A stretch of DNA of 64,000 nt from the NCBI GenBank assembly GCA_028286395.1, contig JAQBRS010000005.1, forward strand, positions 186,001 through 250,000, written 5' to 3'. Made by a program: the position numbers and the translations under genes. Positions 46,280-54,648 of this stretch are shown here, in pieces (the first letter of the stretch is position 1; each line of letters opens with the position of its first letter). The notes under the pieces were generated by a model, which worked only from the letters and a program-made list of their open reading frames with translations, ran no database searches and was not told where the DNA came from. This DNA is from Candidatus Saccharimonadota bacterium. GTDB taxonomy: Bacteria; Patescibacteriota; Saccharimonadia; Saccharimonadales; Saccharimonadaceae.

Positions 46280-46984
46280 GTGGAGTTCAAGAAACCAAAC
46301 AGATATAGCAACGGCCGGACACGGCTCTCCGTCCCCGAGCGTGATAATACAGCGCCTGTTACTCCTGCGCCTCAACCAATTACGCCAAAGACGCAACCAA
46401 AAAGAAGAGTCAATATACGTGACCGCTTCTTTCCTCTCACAAAGAAAACCATCATTCTCGCTATTGTTGTCGTTGTTATTATCGGTGGCGGTATCACTGC
46501 TACTGCGCTTCACAGAAACAACGTCGCAAAAAAAGCAGCCAGCGACGCAAGCAACATCATCACAAACCCCGGCTACCAAACCATTCTCCCTAACGATAAG
46601 ACGATCACTCAACTTGGCGGCTGGCAACGTATCAGCCCACCAAACAGCGATCCTGTCTTTGCCTACTCCGACAAGATTGACGGCATTGCAATCAGCGTCA
46701 GCGAACAACCCCTTCCGATTTCTTTTGGGGGCGATGTTGACGCGCAAGTTGCTGAACTTGCCAAAAAGTTTAATGCGACCAATAAGGTTACGGCAGGCGA
46801 CACAACCGTCTATCTTGGAACATCAGCTAAAGGACCACAGTCAGCCATTTTTATTAAGATCAACTTGCTTATCCTGATTAAATCCCAGGACAAGATCAAT
46901 GACGACGCCTGGATAAAATATGTAAAGTCACTCAACATTACAAACAAAGTGCCGGTTCAACCCGGCAACTCAGTAAGCTATTAG
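46280..46984 (+). CDS. Single-pass hypothetical membrane protein
   Basis: About 234 residues. A basic cytoplasmic N-terminus of about 65 residues, a span (KTIILAIVVVVIIGGGITAT), and an external domain with LGGWQRISPPNSDPVFAYSD and QSAIFIKINLLILIKS. Extended -10 TGTTATACT ends 9 nt before the GTG at 46280, which I take as the start; upstream frame is inside the fibre gene. The same direction and spacing suggest a link to the fibre protein. No family. Confidence 0.6.
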   Translation: MEFKKPNRYSNGRTRLSVPERDNTAPVTPAPQPITPKTQPKRRVNIRDRFFPLTKKTIILAIVVVVIIGGGITATALHRNNVAKKAASDASNIITNPGYQTILPNDKTITQLGGWQRISPPNSDPVFAYSDKIDGIAISVSEQPLPISFGGDVDAQVAELAKKFNATNKVTAGDTTVYLGTSAKGPQSAIFIKINLLILIKSQDKINDDAWIKYVKSLNITNKVPVQPGNSVSY

Positions 46985-46991
46985 TTTTAGA

Positions 46992-47615
46992 CTACTTCGC
47001 AGATTTCTTGTAGTTGGCGATTGACTGTGCAACTTTACCGTCTGGTTTTAGATTCTCGTAGAAGAGTACTTGGTTCTTTTCGAGGATCATCGAATCTTCA
47101 GGGCCGTGGACCTCAGAACCAAGCTTGATTAGTTGAACACTGCTACTTTGATCTGTTGCAGTTTTTTGCAAGCTTGTGTTGCTTGTGTCGGCCGTCTGTG
47201 TTTGCAGGTAGAAGATATCGGTTAACTTCATAGTGTCATTATTAAATGCCTGCAGTTTACCGAAATACACCTGACCGTTCGTAAAGAAGACGGCCTGATA
47301 TTTGCTGGTATCGATGCCGGTTGGACCGGACGCATGGCTGTTTGACCATGTCGTCCATCCAATGAAACCAAGGGCTAAGATAACAACGAGTACGATAATA
47401 GAAATGATCAGCTTCTTGAGGCTTCTCTTTTCCCTTACGGTTCGTCGTGGTTCTTCAGATCGATATACAGTTTTAGGTTCCTCTTTAACTATAGGTTGTT
47501 GCGGTTCTTCTGACGGCCGGCTTGCCGCTTCAGATCTGCTTGCAACTCTTCTATTGTCTGCCGGTTGTGGCACACGAAACGGTCCCCCATCCATGTCTGT
47601 ATTTCTCCAATTCAC
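46992..47615 (-). CDS. Single-pass hypothetical membrane protein
   Basis: Up to 207 residues. Pro/Arg/Glu-rich cytoplasmic segment of about 65 residues, a span (LIISIIVLVVILALGFIGW), and an external domain with YQAVFFTNGQVYFGKLQAFN and a C-terminal KKSAK. Domain organisation mirrors the convergent gene at 46280. Start uncertain: GTG 47615, or ATG 47594 with GGAG 10 nt upstream. Function unknown. Confidence 0.65.
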   Translation of the reverse strand: MNWRNTDMDGGPFRVPQPADNRRVASRSEAASRPSEEPQQPIVKEEPKTVYRSEEPRRTVREKRSLKKLIISIIVLVVILALGFIGWTTWSNSHASGPTGIDTSKYQAVFFTNGQVYFGKLQAFNNDTMKLTDIFYLQTQTADTSNTSLQKTATDQSSSVQLIKLGSEVHGPEDSMILEKNQVLFYENLKPDGKVAQSIANYKKSAK

Positions 47616-47685
47616 CTATTCTTATTTGATCTATCATAGCATAAGGGAGATAGCACCTTCAATCACAGCAAAAAAGTAACCGTAT

Positions 47686-50676
47686 CTATTGTTGGTACTG
47701 CCGTTGCAGGTATGCATTGTAGGTTGGCGTCTGCTCACACATTGTTTGCGATTGACACACGCCACCGTCAAATGTCGCGTAAGCCAAGAATGCCTTGGTC
47801 TTATCAGCAAGATCTTTACCCGATACATTCGGCGCCCGCTCACGAATCGGATAGCCGATGTAGTGATTCAATGGTGTCGTGCTTTGGTTCACGTACCTCC
47901 CAAACGCATCGTTCACGTACCTACCAACGCTAATGTGATCTTCATGGTCATGGTACATATGTCCCATATCGCTTGAAGCCTGCGTATTGATAACGGTTGG
48001 CAGATAGTAGTCCATCAGTGTTGCGAGTGCCTGAGTGAGATCTTCAGATGAATAGTAGGACTGCTCGTCAACTGTTTGAACCTTTGAAACATTTCCCGCT
48101 CGTAACCGCGCCAGGCTTTCGAAGCCAGATACTTTATAGCCCTGACCCTGTAAGTTTCCGTCGGGTAAGTTCATAAATATCAGTGCGATTTCTTTGTGTC
48201 CCCGAGGACTCGCAATGCTTACAAATTCGTGGTCACTCAACTTGACTGTTTTTTGAACCCAGACAAGTGGCTCACTCACATGGAGCATAGAATCGTACGC
48301 AGCCTCAGAAGCCCTCTCACGCCCCAGCCAATACTGGCTTCCAAAGCCTGCATCGCCAGCGGTAATGTACACCGTTCGAATACAGTGTTTCGCATCAATG
48401 TCATGCTGAAGATCGGGATTCATAAAGAGGAGGTCATCATCTTCATGCGCAACAATATTCATAATTGCAGCACCGTCCGCACAATCAACAACCGGTGTTG
48501 CTTGTTGGGCAGTTGTTGTTGGCAAAATCGTCGCCGTTCGAGAAAGCCCCGTCAAACTATGATTTTTGTTCACGCCACCATCATAAAAGAGGAGAAGTTC
48601 TTGAGGATTTTCATTCGTTCCCGAAATGAGTGTGCTCGCGTTTGGACGACCATACGCCTGAATCACTTGATCGATCGAACACGCTGGATAGTCCGTCACA
48701 CTCTTATCGAGACTTAAGAGATACGTAAAGCTGTGTTGCTGAAAGTCCTTTTGCCACGCTTCGCTTGTCAGTGACGCGCGAGGGGTCGTACAATCACCCA
48801 GCGGCACGATATGCGTCGCCGTCTTCGGATTGATCTGGCTAATAGGAACCACTCGCCAGTAATCTCCAACCAGTACGTTTGTTTTGTGGCTTTGAATCGC
48901 ATCAGCAATCTTGACATTACGAACATTAATAGAGTGAAGTGCATCCGTCTGTTGTTGATACGTTGCAAATGCCCACACTGATCCAATCACAATCCCAACT
49001 AGCAGTACGACAGTGACTTTATTCACGGAAAACTTCGAAAGTGACTTTGTTCGCAGATATGTCATGATCGAGATTGTCAGCGCAAAGAAAACAATCGTTT
49101 CATAGCGTGAGTCGACAGGATAATAGTGGTTTGTCCCAATAAAGATTCCTACTGCAACGACCGACGTCGCGATCAATGTCAGTGAGAGCAGTGCTGCAAC
49201 ACTGAGTTCGGGCTGTTTCTTACTGCGCTTGTTTTGTTTGGCTGGGCTCAGGCTCTTAGCGAAGATAACGATAGCCGAGAACGCACCAGCGACAAAGACC
49301 AACCCATTAATGACGACAGGGATAATAATTGGCGAAACAAGACGACCAAAGAAAGTCTTCGGAATATCCTTCACAACGCCAATATCAAACGCCGGGTTCG
49401 CACCAAAGTTCGTCAGTAGCCCCGTGAATGCGAAGATAGACCCTAGCACAATTTGCTTCACTGTCAGCGCTAAGCTGTATGGAGTATTGTCACCTACTAC
49501 ATGCGTAATGCCCACAATATTCATTACCCATAGGAAAATAGTTGCAATGATAAACGAAGCAACGGTGACGACAAGCCATCGAAGTGCTACTTTCACCAAC
49601 TCCCCTCGTCGAGCAATCAGATACACAACAAACATTATTCCCGCTCCACCGAGTGAAAGCCACAAGAATAACTTATCACTACTAATAAGCAGTGTTAGAA
49701 GTGCAATCGCCCAGTAGCTCTGCCTACTCCGTAGTCTTGGGGCGCGAATAACAAGCACGAGACCAAGAATGTAAAACAGATATTCAATATTGCGAGTTGC
49801 CAGCATCGCAAAGTTAACAGGCAATAGTCCGCCGGCGTGTGGCTGAGCAGGAATAAACAACAAGATACAAGCGAGGGCCAGGAAAACTGTTCCGATAACC
49901 TTCGGACGCTTATCGATGCGGTATAAAATATACGCCAATCCTGCGATCGTCACGAGGCTTACCAACACAGTCAATACAACAAGTCCAGCGGAACTGAAGT
50001 TCATTAACCGTTCAGTAATAAACAGTGGCCACTTAATCAGGAACGTATGCGTCGCAGGAAATAAGGCCGCTTTGAACGTTTCAGTGTTTTGAAATAGGTA
50101 GCTATCAATAATCTGGTCAGCATTGGTACTCTGTGTTAGTGCGCCAAGTGTCGACCACCAAGTAGTTGTAATGAATAGTATCGCAGCCGAAAAGATAACG
50201 TACGGCGATTTAAAACTGCTAAACTGCGTTTTGATTCGACTAAGAAGTGTCGGTGGTTTTTTGGCTGGTCGTCCGCGATGCTTTGGCTGTACTACTTTAA
50301 AAATGAAGGCCCTGTATATTCCGTAATTCCACAGCGTAATAATCGCAATTGCTACCGTACGCACCACAAAGACGGATGCCGTTCCAGAAAAGAACGCGAC
50401 CAGTCCAAGACTAAAGAAATAATTCCATGCTGCCAGTAAGCCATAAATGACCAGCTGTTTCCCGACTACTTTCGCCGCTTTATCGTGATTCTTAAATGTG
50501 ATGATCTTCTGCAAAATGAAGGCGGCGACAAAGCCAATCCAGAAACTAATTGCGACCGACAATACATCAGAGAAATGAAGGAACTCTTTAAAAATGAACA
50601 ACGACGCCATTTCGATCAGGAAAGAAGTTCCGCCGACAACAAGATACGTGATGAACTGGCAATATTTTTTTAACAT
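47686..50676 (-). CDS. GtrA-like flippase, polytopic domain and PIG-L deacetylase in one chain
   Basis: About 996 residues. Residues 1-135 are a GtrA-like domain (four spans; FITYLVVGGTSFLIEMASLF and WNYGIYRAFIF). About 150-590 is a second polytopic region of 10 or more spans, possibly GT-C-like. From about 743 comes a PIG-L/LmbE domain: VAHEDDDLLFMNPDL (canonical AHPDDE) and HDHEDHISVGR (canonical HPDH-x-x-x-GR). Topology puts the deacetylase outside. ATG 50676 follows the GT2 stop after one base; an ATG at 50715 is a less likely start. A role in lipid-linked sugar flipping, transfer and deacetylation is inferred. Confidence 0.78.
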   Translation of the reverse strand: MLKKYCQFITYLVVGGTSFLIEMASLFIFKEFLHFSDVLSVAISFWIGFVAAFILQKIITFKNHDKAAKVVGKQLVIYGLLAAWNYFFSLGLVAFFSGTASVFVVRTVAIAIITLWNYGIYRAFIFKVVQPKHRGRPAKKPPTLLSRIKTQFSSFKSPYVIFSAAILFITTTWWSTLGALTQSTNADQIIDSYLFQNTETFKAALFPATHTFLIKWPLFITERLMNFSSAGLVVLTVLVSLVTIAGLAYILYRIDKRPKVIGTVFLALACILLFIPAQPHAGGLLPVNFAMLATRNIEYLFYILGLVLVIRAPRLRSRQSYWAIALLTLLISSDKLFLWLSLGGAGIMFVVYLIARRGELVKVALRWLVVTVASFIIATIFLWVMNIVGITHVVGDNTPYSLALTVKQIVLGSIFAFTGLLTNFGANPAFDIGVVKDIPKTFFGRLVSPIIIPVVINGLVFVAGAFSAIVIFAKSLSPAKQNKRSKKQPELSVAALLSLTLIATSVVAVGIFIGTNHYYPVDSRYETIVFFALTISIMTYLRTKSLSKFSVNKVTVVLLVGIVIGSVWAFATYQQQTDALHSINVRNVKIADAIQSHKTNVLVGDYWRVVPISQINPKTATHIVPLGDCTTPRASLTSEAWQKDFQQHSFTYLLSLDKSVTDYPACSIDQVIQAYGRPNASTLISGTNENPQELLLFYDGGVNKNHSLTGLSRTATILPTTTAQQATPVVDCADGAAIMNIVAHEDDDLLFMNPDLQHDIDAKHCIRTVYITAGDAGFGSQYWLGRERASEAAYDSMLHVSEPLVWVQKTVKLSDHEFVSIASPRGHKEIALIFMNLPDGNLQGQGYKVSGFESLARLRAGNVSKVQTVDEQSYYSSEDLTQALATLMDYYLPTVINTQASSDMGHMYHDHEDHISVGRYVNDAFGRYVNQSTTPLNHYIGYPIRERAPNVSGKDLADKTKAFLAYATFDGGVCQSQTMCEQTPTYNAYLQRQYQQ

Positions 50677-50677
50677 T

Positions 50678-51640
50678 CTATTCGATCCGTTTTGAGCGCG
50701 CTCGATCAATAACATACAGTGGGCGATGTTTGCTTTCGGTATGAATGTGCGAAATGTAAATTGCGAGAATACCCTGTGAAATCAAGATAATACCGACAAA
50801 GAAAAGAAGCAGAATGCCGAGCATCGCCGTTCCCGTAAACTTCCACATCAGTGGGTCGTGCAGCAACAATTGTTCGATAATCACCGTGATACCGACGACA
50901 AGTGCAAGCACCGTCAAGATAACGCCCAGGTAGCCCAAAAGGTACAGTGGCCGAGGGCTTATCGATACAATGCTATTCATCGCAAGCTGAATGAGCTTGC
51001 GTTGGCTATAGCCGGGCTTACCGACAGCTCTTTCCTTTTCGATATACCTTACATACGCACGTTTAAATCCAAGCCAATCAATCAGCGCGCGTGTCATGCG
51101 ATTCGATTCCTCAAGCTTCAGAAACTCTGCCTGGACCTGCTCATCGATTAATCGAAAATCAGTCGACTGAGGAATCAGTTTCTGAGAAGAGAGTCTGTTA
51201 AAGAAAGAATAGAATAGTTTAGATTCGATAGTTTTCAAAAGACTCGCGTTCGAAGCCCTCCTTATACCAATAACGACCTTAGCGCCGTCTTTCCAGGCAG
51301 CGACAAATTCGGGGATTAATTCAACGGGATGCTGTCCATCCCCATCGAGCGTGATGATCGCTTCACCTGTTGCATATGTAATGCCAGCAGATAAGGCACT
51401 TTCTTTGCCAAAGTTGCGCGAGAATAAGATCGTTTTAACAGTCGCGTCTTTGTCGGCAATCTCAGAAAGTACTGCTGCTGACGCATCACTACTACCGTCT
51501 TCACAGTAAATAATTTCATAGGACACTGCAGGACGAAGTGATTTCAAAACACCAACGAGGGATGCATGAAAATCAACTAATCCATCAGCTTCGTTGTAGA
51601 TCGGGACAACGAGAGATAATACGGGTTTATGCGTAGTCAT
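50678..51640 (-). CDS. GtrB-like polyprenol-phosphate glycosyltransferase (GT2)
   Basis: 320 residues. GT2 features: LSLVVPIYNEADGLVDF, YEIIYCEDGSSDAS, and the DGDGQHP (DxD) site, acceptor region STDFRLIDEQV, then two C-terminal spans. This matches GtrB/DPM1-type enzymes that load a sugar onto polyprenyl phosphate on the inner face. Its partner flippase domain (GtrA) is encoded by the next gene, one base away. TATTCT with TGT extension ends 7 nt before ATG. Confidence 0.88.
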   Translation of the reverse strand: MTTHKPVLSLVVPIYNEADGLVDFHASLVGVLKSLRPAVSYEIIYCEDGSSDASAAVLSEIADKDATVKTILFSRNFGKESALSAGITYATGEAIITLDGDGQHPVELIPEFVAAWKDGAKVVIGIRRASNASLLKTIESKLFYSFFNRLSSQKLIPQSTDFRLIDEQVQAEFLKLEESNRMTRALIDWLGFKRAYVRYIEKERAVGKPGYSQRKLIQLAMNSIVSISPRPLYLLGYLGVILTVLALVVGITVIIEQLLLHDPLMWKFTGTAMLGILLLFFVGIILISQGILAIYISHIHTESKHRPLYVIDRARSKRIE

Positions 51641-51647
51641 ACGATGA

Positions 51648-51653
51648 AGAATA
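51648..51653 (-). promoter_or_regulatory. Extended -10 TGTTATTCT of the gtrB-like operon
   Basis: Ends 7 nt before ATG 51640; no clear -35. Confidence 0.45.
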
Positions 51654-51687
51654 ACAGATTAGCACCTAGTAGTCGAGGTCTACAGAC

Positions 51688-52209
51688 CTAGAGTTTGCCT
51701 TGTGCTTTTAGCGCGGCAGATCCAAGTACTTCGCGAGGTACCCACAGCACCTGTGAGCGTGTCCATATTTGGTCAGATGCCCTGTCGAATGAAGTCGGAA
51801 GACCTTCAGGTACGATGATGCCTGTCATACCTAGCTTTTCAGCTTGCATAGCCACTCTTCCAACGTGAAACGCTTGAGCGGCCATAAGTGGACGAGACAA
51901 CTCTACTTCATCCATATACTTTTTTGCTTCTACAAGTATTCCCCAACTTCCGCCAACACTCCCTATGGTATTCGATACGGCGCCATCTACGACTACATCA
52001 AGCTGGGTTGACTTTGGAAATGCATCGGCAAGTGTACGGTCGACGACAATTGGTTGACCTTGTTCATTAGCGAGAATAAATCGAGCGATTGCAGCGTTTG
52101 GACTTTCAGGATGTATCGAAGTACCAAAAGAATTACCGACTATAATATCTGCATCGGTTGCTCGACCGACTGCTTCATAGTGTCCTAATGCTGAGCTAAG
52201 GATGTTCAT
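51688..52209 (-). CDS. YdcF/DUF218-like protein
   Basis: 173 residues, no membrane span. Contains DIIVGNSFGTSIHPESPNAA, a Gly-rich GSWGILVEAKKYMDE, then MAAQAFHVGRVAMQAEKLGM and WTRSQVLWVPREVLG, in the order of DUF218 (ElyC/SanA/YdcF) proteins. DUF218 proteins often act in envelope or vancomycin-related processes, with unknown chemistry. Promoter TTTACA-17-TATAAT, -10 ends 8 nt before ATG. Moderate family confidence. Confidence 0.55.
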   Translation of the reverse strand: MNILSSALGHYEAVGRATDADIIVGNSFGTSIHPESPNAAIARFILANEQGQPIVVDRTLADAFPKSTQLDVVVDGAVSNTIGSVGGSWGILVEAKKYMDEVELSRPLMAAQAFHVGRVAMQAEKLGMTGIIVPEGLPTSFDRASDQIWTRSQVLWVPREVLGSAALKAQGKL

Positions 52210-52217
52210 AGATGTAT

Positions 52218-52246
52218 ATTATACAATTTTAGTTTATTTCTGTAAA
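52218..52246 (-). promoter_or_regulatory. Promoter TTTACA-17-TATAAT
   Basis: TATAAT (52218-52223) is preceded by TG; near-leaderless start at 52209. Confidence 0.7.
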
Positions 52247-52333
52247 TAAACTTGTCCCTCTAGACAACGACCAACACAACTCCTACTGCACATATCAAGG
52301 TAGCTAAAAGCAAACGCTCTTCGCAACTATCTC

Positions 52334-52960
52334 TTACTTAACGTAGTCGGTAAACACAATCAGCCGTTCTGTATACGTACGCGCAGAGTTATTCCATGAG
52401 CCCTGGCAAGTAACTAAGTTAAGGTGGGCTTTCCCGTCATCTGATGTGAAAACATTCGTTGCGTCTTGATCGGGAGCATACAGCGCTGTATGATTCACCG
52501 CAAACGTTTTCACCTGTCCGTCCTCACCTACGGTAGAGATTGTATCCCCTTTCACAAGCTTATTCAGGTCGTTAAACACCGATGGAACACCATCCTTCCA
52601 ACCATAATGACCTGCGATTACCGCGCTTCCCACTTCGCCAGGTTTTGGACCTAGTTTATACCAGGCAACTTGCGTGGGATTTTCGTCAATGTCCATGTCT
52701 CCGGTTGAAGTAAGCCCTACAGGATTCACGATAGCGTTAACGTTAATGCTATCTATGTTTAACTGGACTGGGGAAGCAATCACCACAGCAGGTGCAGTGA
52801 CGCTGTTGACTACTTTAGGCGCATGGATAGGAATCGCCTGTGAATTATGCTGACCTGGCATAAGAATATATAGCAGGATCAACGTTACGCATAGTGACAT
52901 AATCGGAATAATAACAATTGGGAAAAGATTTTGTGTGACGCGTTTCTGTCGTCGACGCAT
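52334..52960 (-). CDS. Sortase (class E/F-like)
   Basis: 208 residues. N-terminal anchor at about 14-34, then a sortase barrel with catalytic His118 (VIAGHYGW), Cys185 (NLVTCQGSW) and Arg199 (ARTYTERLIV). It joins LPxTG-type proteins to the cell wall. The gene before it, 9 nt away, encodes an LPNTG protein, very probably its substrate. TQVAWYKLGPKPGEVGSAV is typical of the actinobacterial class E/F type. Confidence 0.88.
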   Translation of the reverse strand: MRRRQKRVTQNLFPIVIIPIMSLCVTLILLYILMPGQHNSQAIPIHAPKVVNSVTAPAVVIASPVQLNIDSINVNAIVNPVGLTSTGDMDIDENPTQVAWYKLGPKPGEVGSAVIAGHYGWKDGVPSVFNDLNKLVKGDTISTVGEDGQVKTFAVNHTALYAPDQDATNVFTSDDGKAHLNLVTCQGSWNNSARTYTERLIVFTDYVK

Positions 52961-52969
52961 GGATATTCT

Positions 52970-53896
52970 CTAGATAGAGCGCTTTTTATAGGCGGCATAC
53001 GCAACAAGTGAGCCCGTTGCAACGAGAAGTGTTGAGATAGCCCCCCAAAGAACGTACTGCCCACTCATCTCGCCTGTATTCGGAAGTCCCGGGACAACAT
53101 CCAGCGTATCGTTGCCGGCACATATGGATGCCGTAATCGTGTCGTTAATTAAGGTAACATTTCCGTTGCGTGCAAGGAGACGACCGTTAATCGTCGCACC
53201 ATTTGCCACAGATATTGAGTTGAGTGCAAGGACAGTTCCTACGAAGTTTGCGGTCGTATTAATTGCTGCTGTATCAACCCGCCAGAATACATTACATGCC
53301 TGGGCACCATTAATGAGAGAAATCGTACTACCCGATCCAACGTTGAGTCCCGTGCCACTAAATGGCGCTTCAAAGATAAAGACAGAAGATGAATCATTTT
53401 GGCCGTCAAGAACAAGTGCACCTGCACCTGCAGTAATGCCAAGTGTAGTCGAGTTTGAGTTATAAACGCCGGCAACCAAAGTTGTTCCGCCGAGTTCTGT
53501 TGGCACAGTTGTTAGCGGTGTCCGTCCAGCCGCATCGGTATACGCAGCTGTCAGGTTATTCTTTGCCGTGACTAAAAGTGGACCGTTCGTTACACGACAA
53601 GGCAAAGGCCCAGTCGCATCAACGGAATAAATAGTTCCTGTCACTTGCGAACAAGTTAACCCAATACCCGCACCCGTTGCCGGACTAAGTCCTACGTTTC
53701 CATGAATAACGGAGGCATTACCGGCATCTGTAATATTAGGGGTTCCAGAAAGGATTGCGAAAGGAGAGGCATTCCCAAGGTTCACCGTAGCCTGCGCCGC
53801 ATGAGCTGAATGACCAATACTCATAATTATGGTAAATATAGCGAAAATCGCGAATAGTGCGATTACTGGAAGAAATTTAATATGAGTCTTATACAT
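52970..53896 (-). CDS. LPNTG-anchored surface protein with ice-binding-like (DUF3494) domain
   Basis: 308 residues. Signal peptide (cleavage near SAHAA, about 33). The body matches DUF3494: LGNASPFAILSGTPNITDAG, TAAYTDAAGRT, LVAGVYNSNSTTLGITAGAG, and GRLLARNGNVTLINDTI. The sorting signal is LPNTG at 271-275, then a span and KKRSI. DUF3494 includes ice-binding proteins but many members are plain adhesins. SD AAGGG precedes ATG. An inverted repeat lies in its promoter spacer. Confidence 0.85.
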   Translation of the reverse strand: MYKTHIKFLPVIALFAIFAIFTIIMSIGHSAHAAQATVNLGNASPFAILSGTPNITDAGNASVIHGNVGLSPATGAGIGLTCSQVTGTIYSVDATGPLPCRVTNGPLLVTAKNNLTAAYTDAAGRTPLTTVPTELGGTTLVAGVYNSNSTTLGITAGAGALVLDGQNDSSSVFIFEAPFSGTGLNVGSGSTISLINGAQACNVFWRVDTAAINTTANFVGTVLALNSISVANGATINGRLLARNGNVTLINDTITASICAGNDTLDVVPGLPNTGEMSGQYVLWGAISTLLVATGSLVAYAAYKKRSI

Positions 53897-53928
53897 GTCA
53901 GCCCTTTTATGTTATTTAGTTTATTGTC

Positions 53929-53943
53929 TGAACATATTGTTCA
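53929..53943 (-). promoter_or_regulatory. Perfect inverted repeat in the sortase-substrate promoter
   Basis: TGAACA-ATA-TGTTCA read on the minus strand. It lies inside the spacer of TTGATG-18-TAAACT, the likely promoter of the LPNTG gene. Form resembles LexA/DinR operators (GAAC-N4-GTTC) but with N5. The rest of 53944-54061 holds a palindrome GAGATCGTGATCTC and no gene I can see. Confidence 0.5.
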
Positions 53944-54061
53944 TCAAATCCAACCTGAAACTTTGAAAGGGTTGACTGATATGTCCCCCGGAGATCGTGA
54001 TCTCAAGTGAGGTGCATCGTGTCTACGGTTATAGTAACAGTGTTATAGGCATTAAGCAAAC

Positions 54062-54090
54062 AAAAAGACCTTCAACTCGAAGATCTTTTT
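54062..54090 (-). terminator. Terminator of tRNA-Asn
   Basis: AAAAAGA-C-CTTC, loop, GAAG-A-TCTTTTT with one mismatch; T-run on the minus strand. Confidence 0.75.
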
Positions 54091-54101
54091 GGTAATCATT
54101 T

Positions 54102-54176
54102 TGGCTCCGACGGCTGGACTCGAACCAGCAACCTCGAAGTTAACAGCTTCTTGCTCCACCATTGAGCTACGTCGGA
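54102..54176 (-). tRNA. tRNA-Asn (anticodon GTT)
   Basis: TCCGACG acceptor pairs with CGTCGGA, D stem GCTC/GAGC, anticodon loop CTGTTAA, T arm GCTGG-TTCGAGT-CCAGC, discriminator G and encoded CCA. One A-G opposition at the base of the anticodon stem. Its charging may depend on the type-2 AspRS if no AsnRS is present in the genome. Confidence 0.93.
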
Positions 54177-54222
54177 ATACAAGGGCTATTATACCTTTAC
54201 CCCTGTCGTATAGTCAATAATA

Positions 54223-54648
54223 CTATCGCAGTTTGGCAAGACGAGCTTTGGTCGATTCGTGCGCACCATCAAGGCCCAGAATCTTCAATGCGCCAATCAA
54301 CACATACAGCTCATCAAGCGTCATCTGATTCGGAGATTGTTCGTACAGATTGAATCGATCATTGATCGCGTCAACCATCCACTTTTCTTTGGCGGGACTG
54401 ACCGCTTTAGATTGAGCGGCACTCGTTGCACTCGTCGTGACAACCTCAAGCGACCTGGCAGAATTATCTCGTTTTCGAAGGAAGCCCTTTTGGATCAGCC
54501 CATCAATATGAATCGCAACTGTCGAAACGGACTTATAGCCGATCGCATTCATGATCTCGCGGTAACTGGGACCGTATCCGTGCTCTTGAATAAACGCGTC
54601 GACGTAATCAAGCAGTTCTTTTTGTCTTTTTGTCGATCTTTCGGCCAT
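54223..54648 (-). CDS. LexA-like DNA-binding protein lacking the S24 protease
   Basis: About 141 residues. Residues 1-65 match the LexA N-terminal winged helix: RQKELLDYVDAFIQEHGYGP, SYREIMNAIGYKSVSTV, FLRKRDNSARSLEVV. After a linker, the C-terminal part (about 85-141) is helical with LDELYVLIGALKILGLDG. The Ala-Gly cleavage site and Ser-Lys dyad of LexA are absent, so it cannot self-cleave. ATG 54648 has AAGGAG 6 nt upstream and overlaps the ligase-like gene. Confidence 0.8.
   Translation of the reverse strand: MAERSTKRQKELLDYVDAFIQEHGYGPSYREIMNAIGYKSVSTVAIHIDGLIQKGFLRKRDNSARSLEVVTTSATSAAQSKAVSPAKEKWMVDAINDRFNLYEQSPNQMTLDELYVLIGALKILGLDGAHESTKARLAKLR

Noticed and set aside
46948-46966. GTGCCGGTT/AACCCGGCA hairpin as a terminator between convergent genes
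   Set aside because: It lies inside the coding end of the 46280 gene and has no T-run.
53992-54005. Palindrome GAGATCGTGATCTC as an attachment or recombination site near the tRNA-Asn gene
   Set aside because: No direct repeat of the tRNA 3' end, integrase gene or mobile cargo is nearby.
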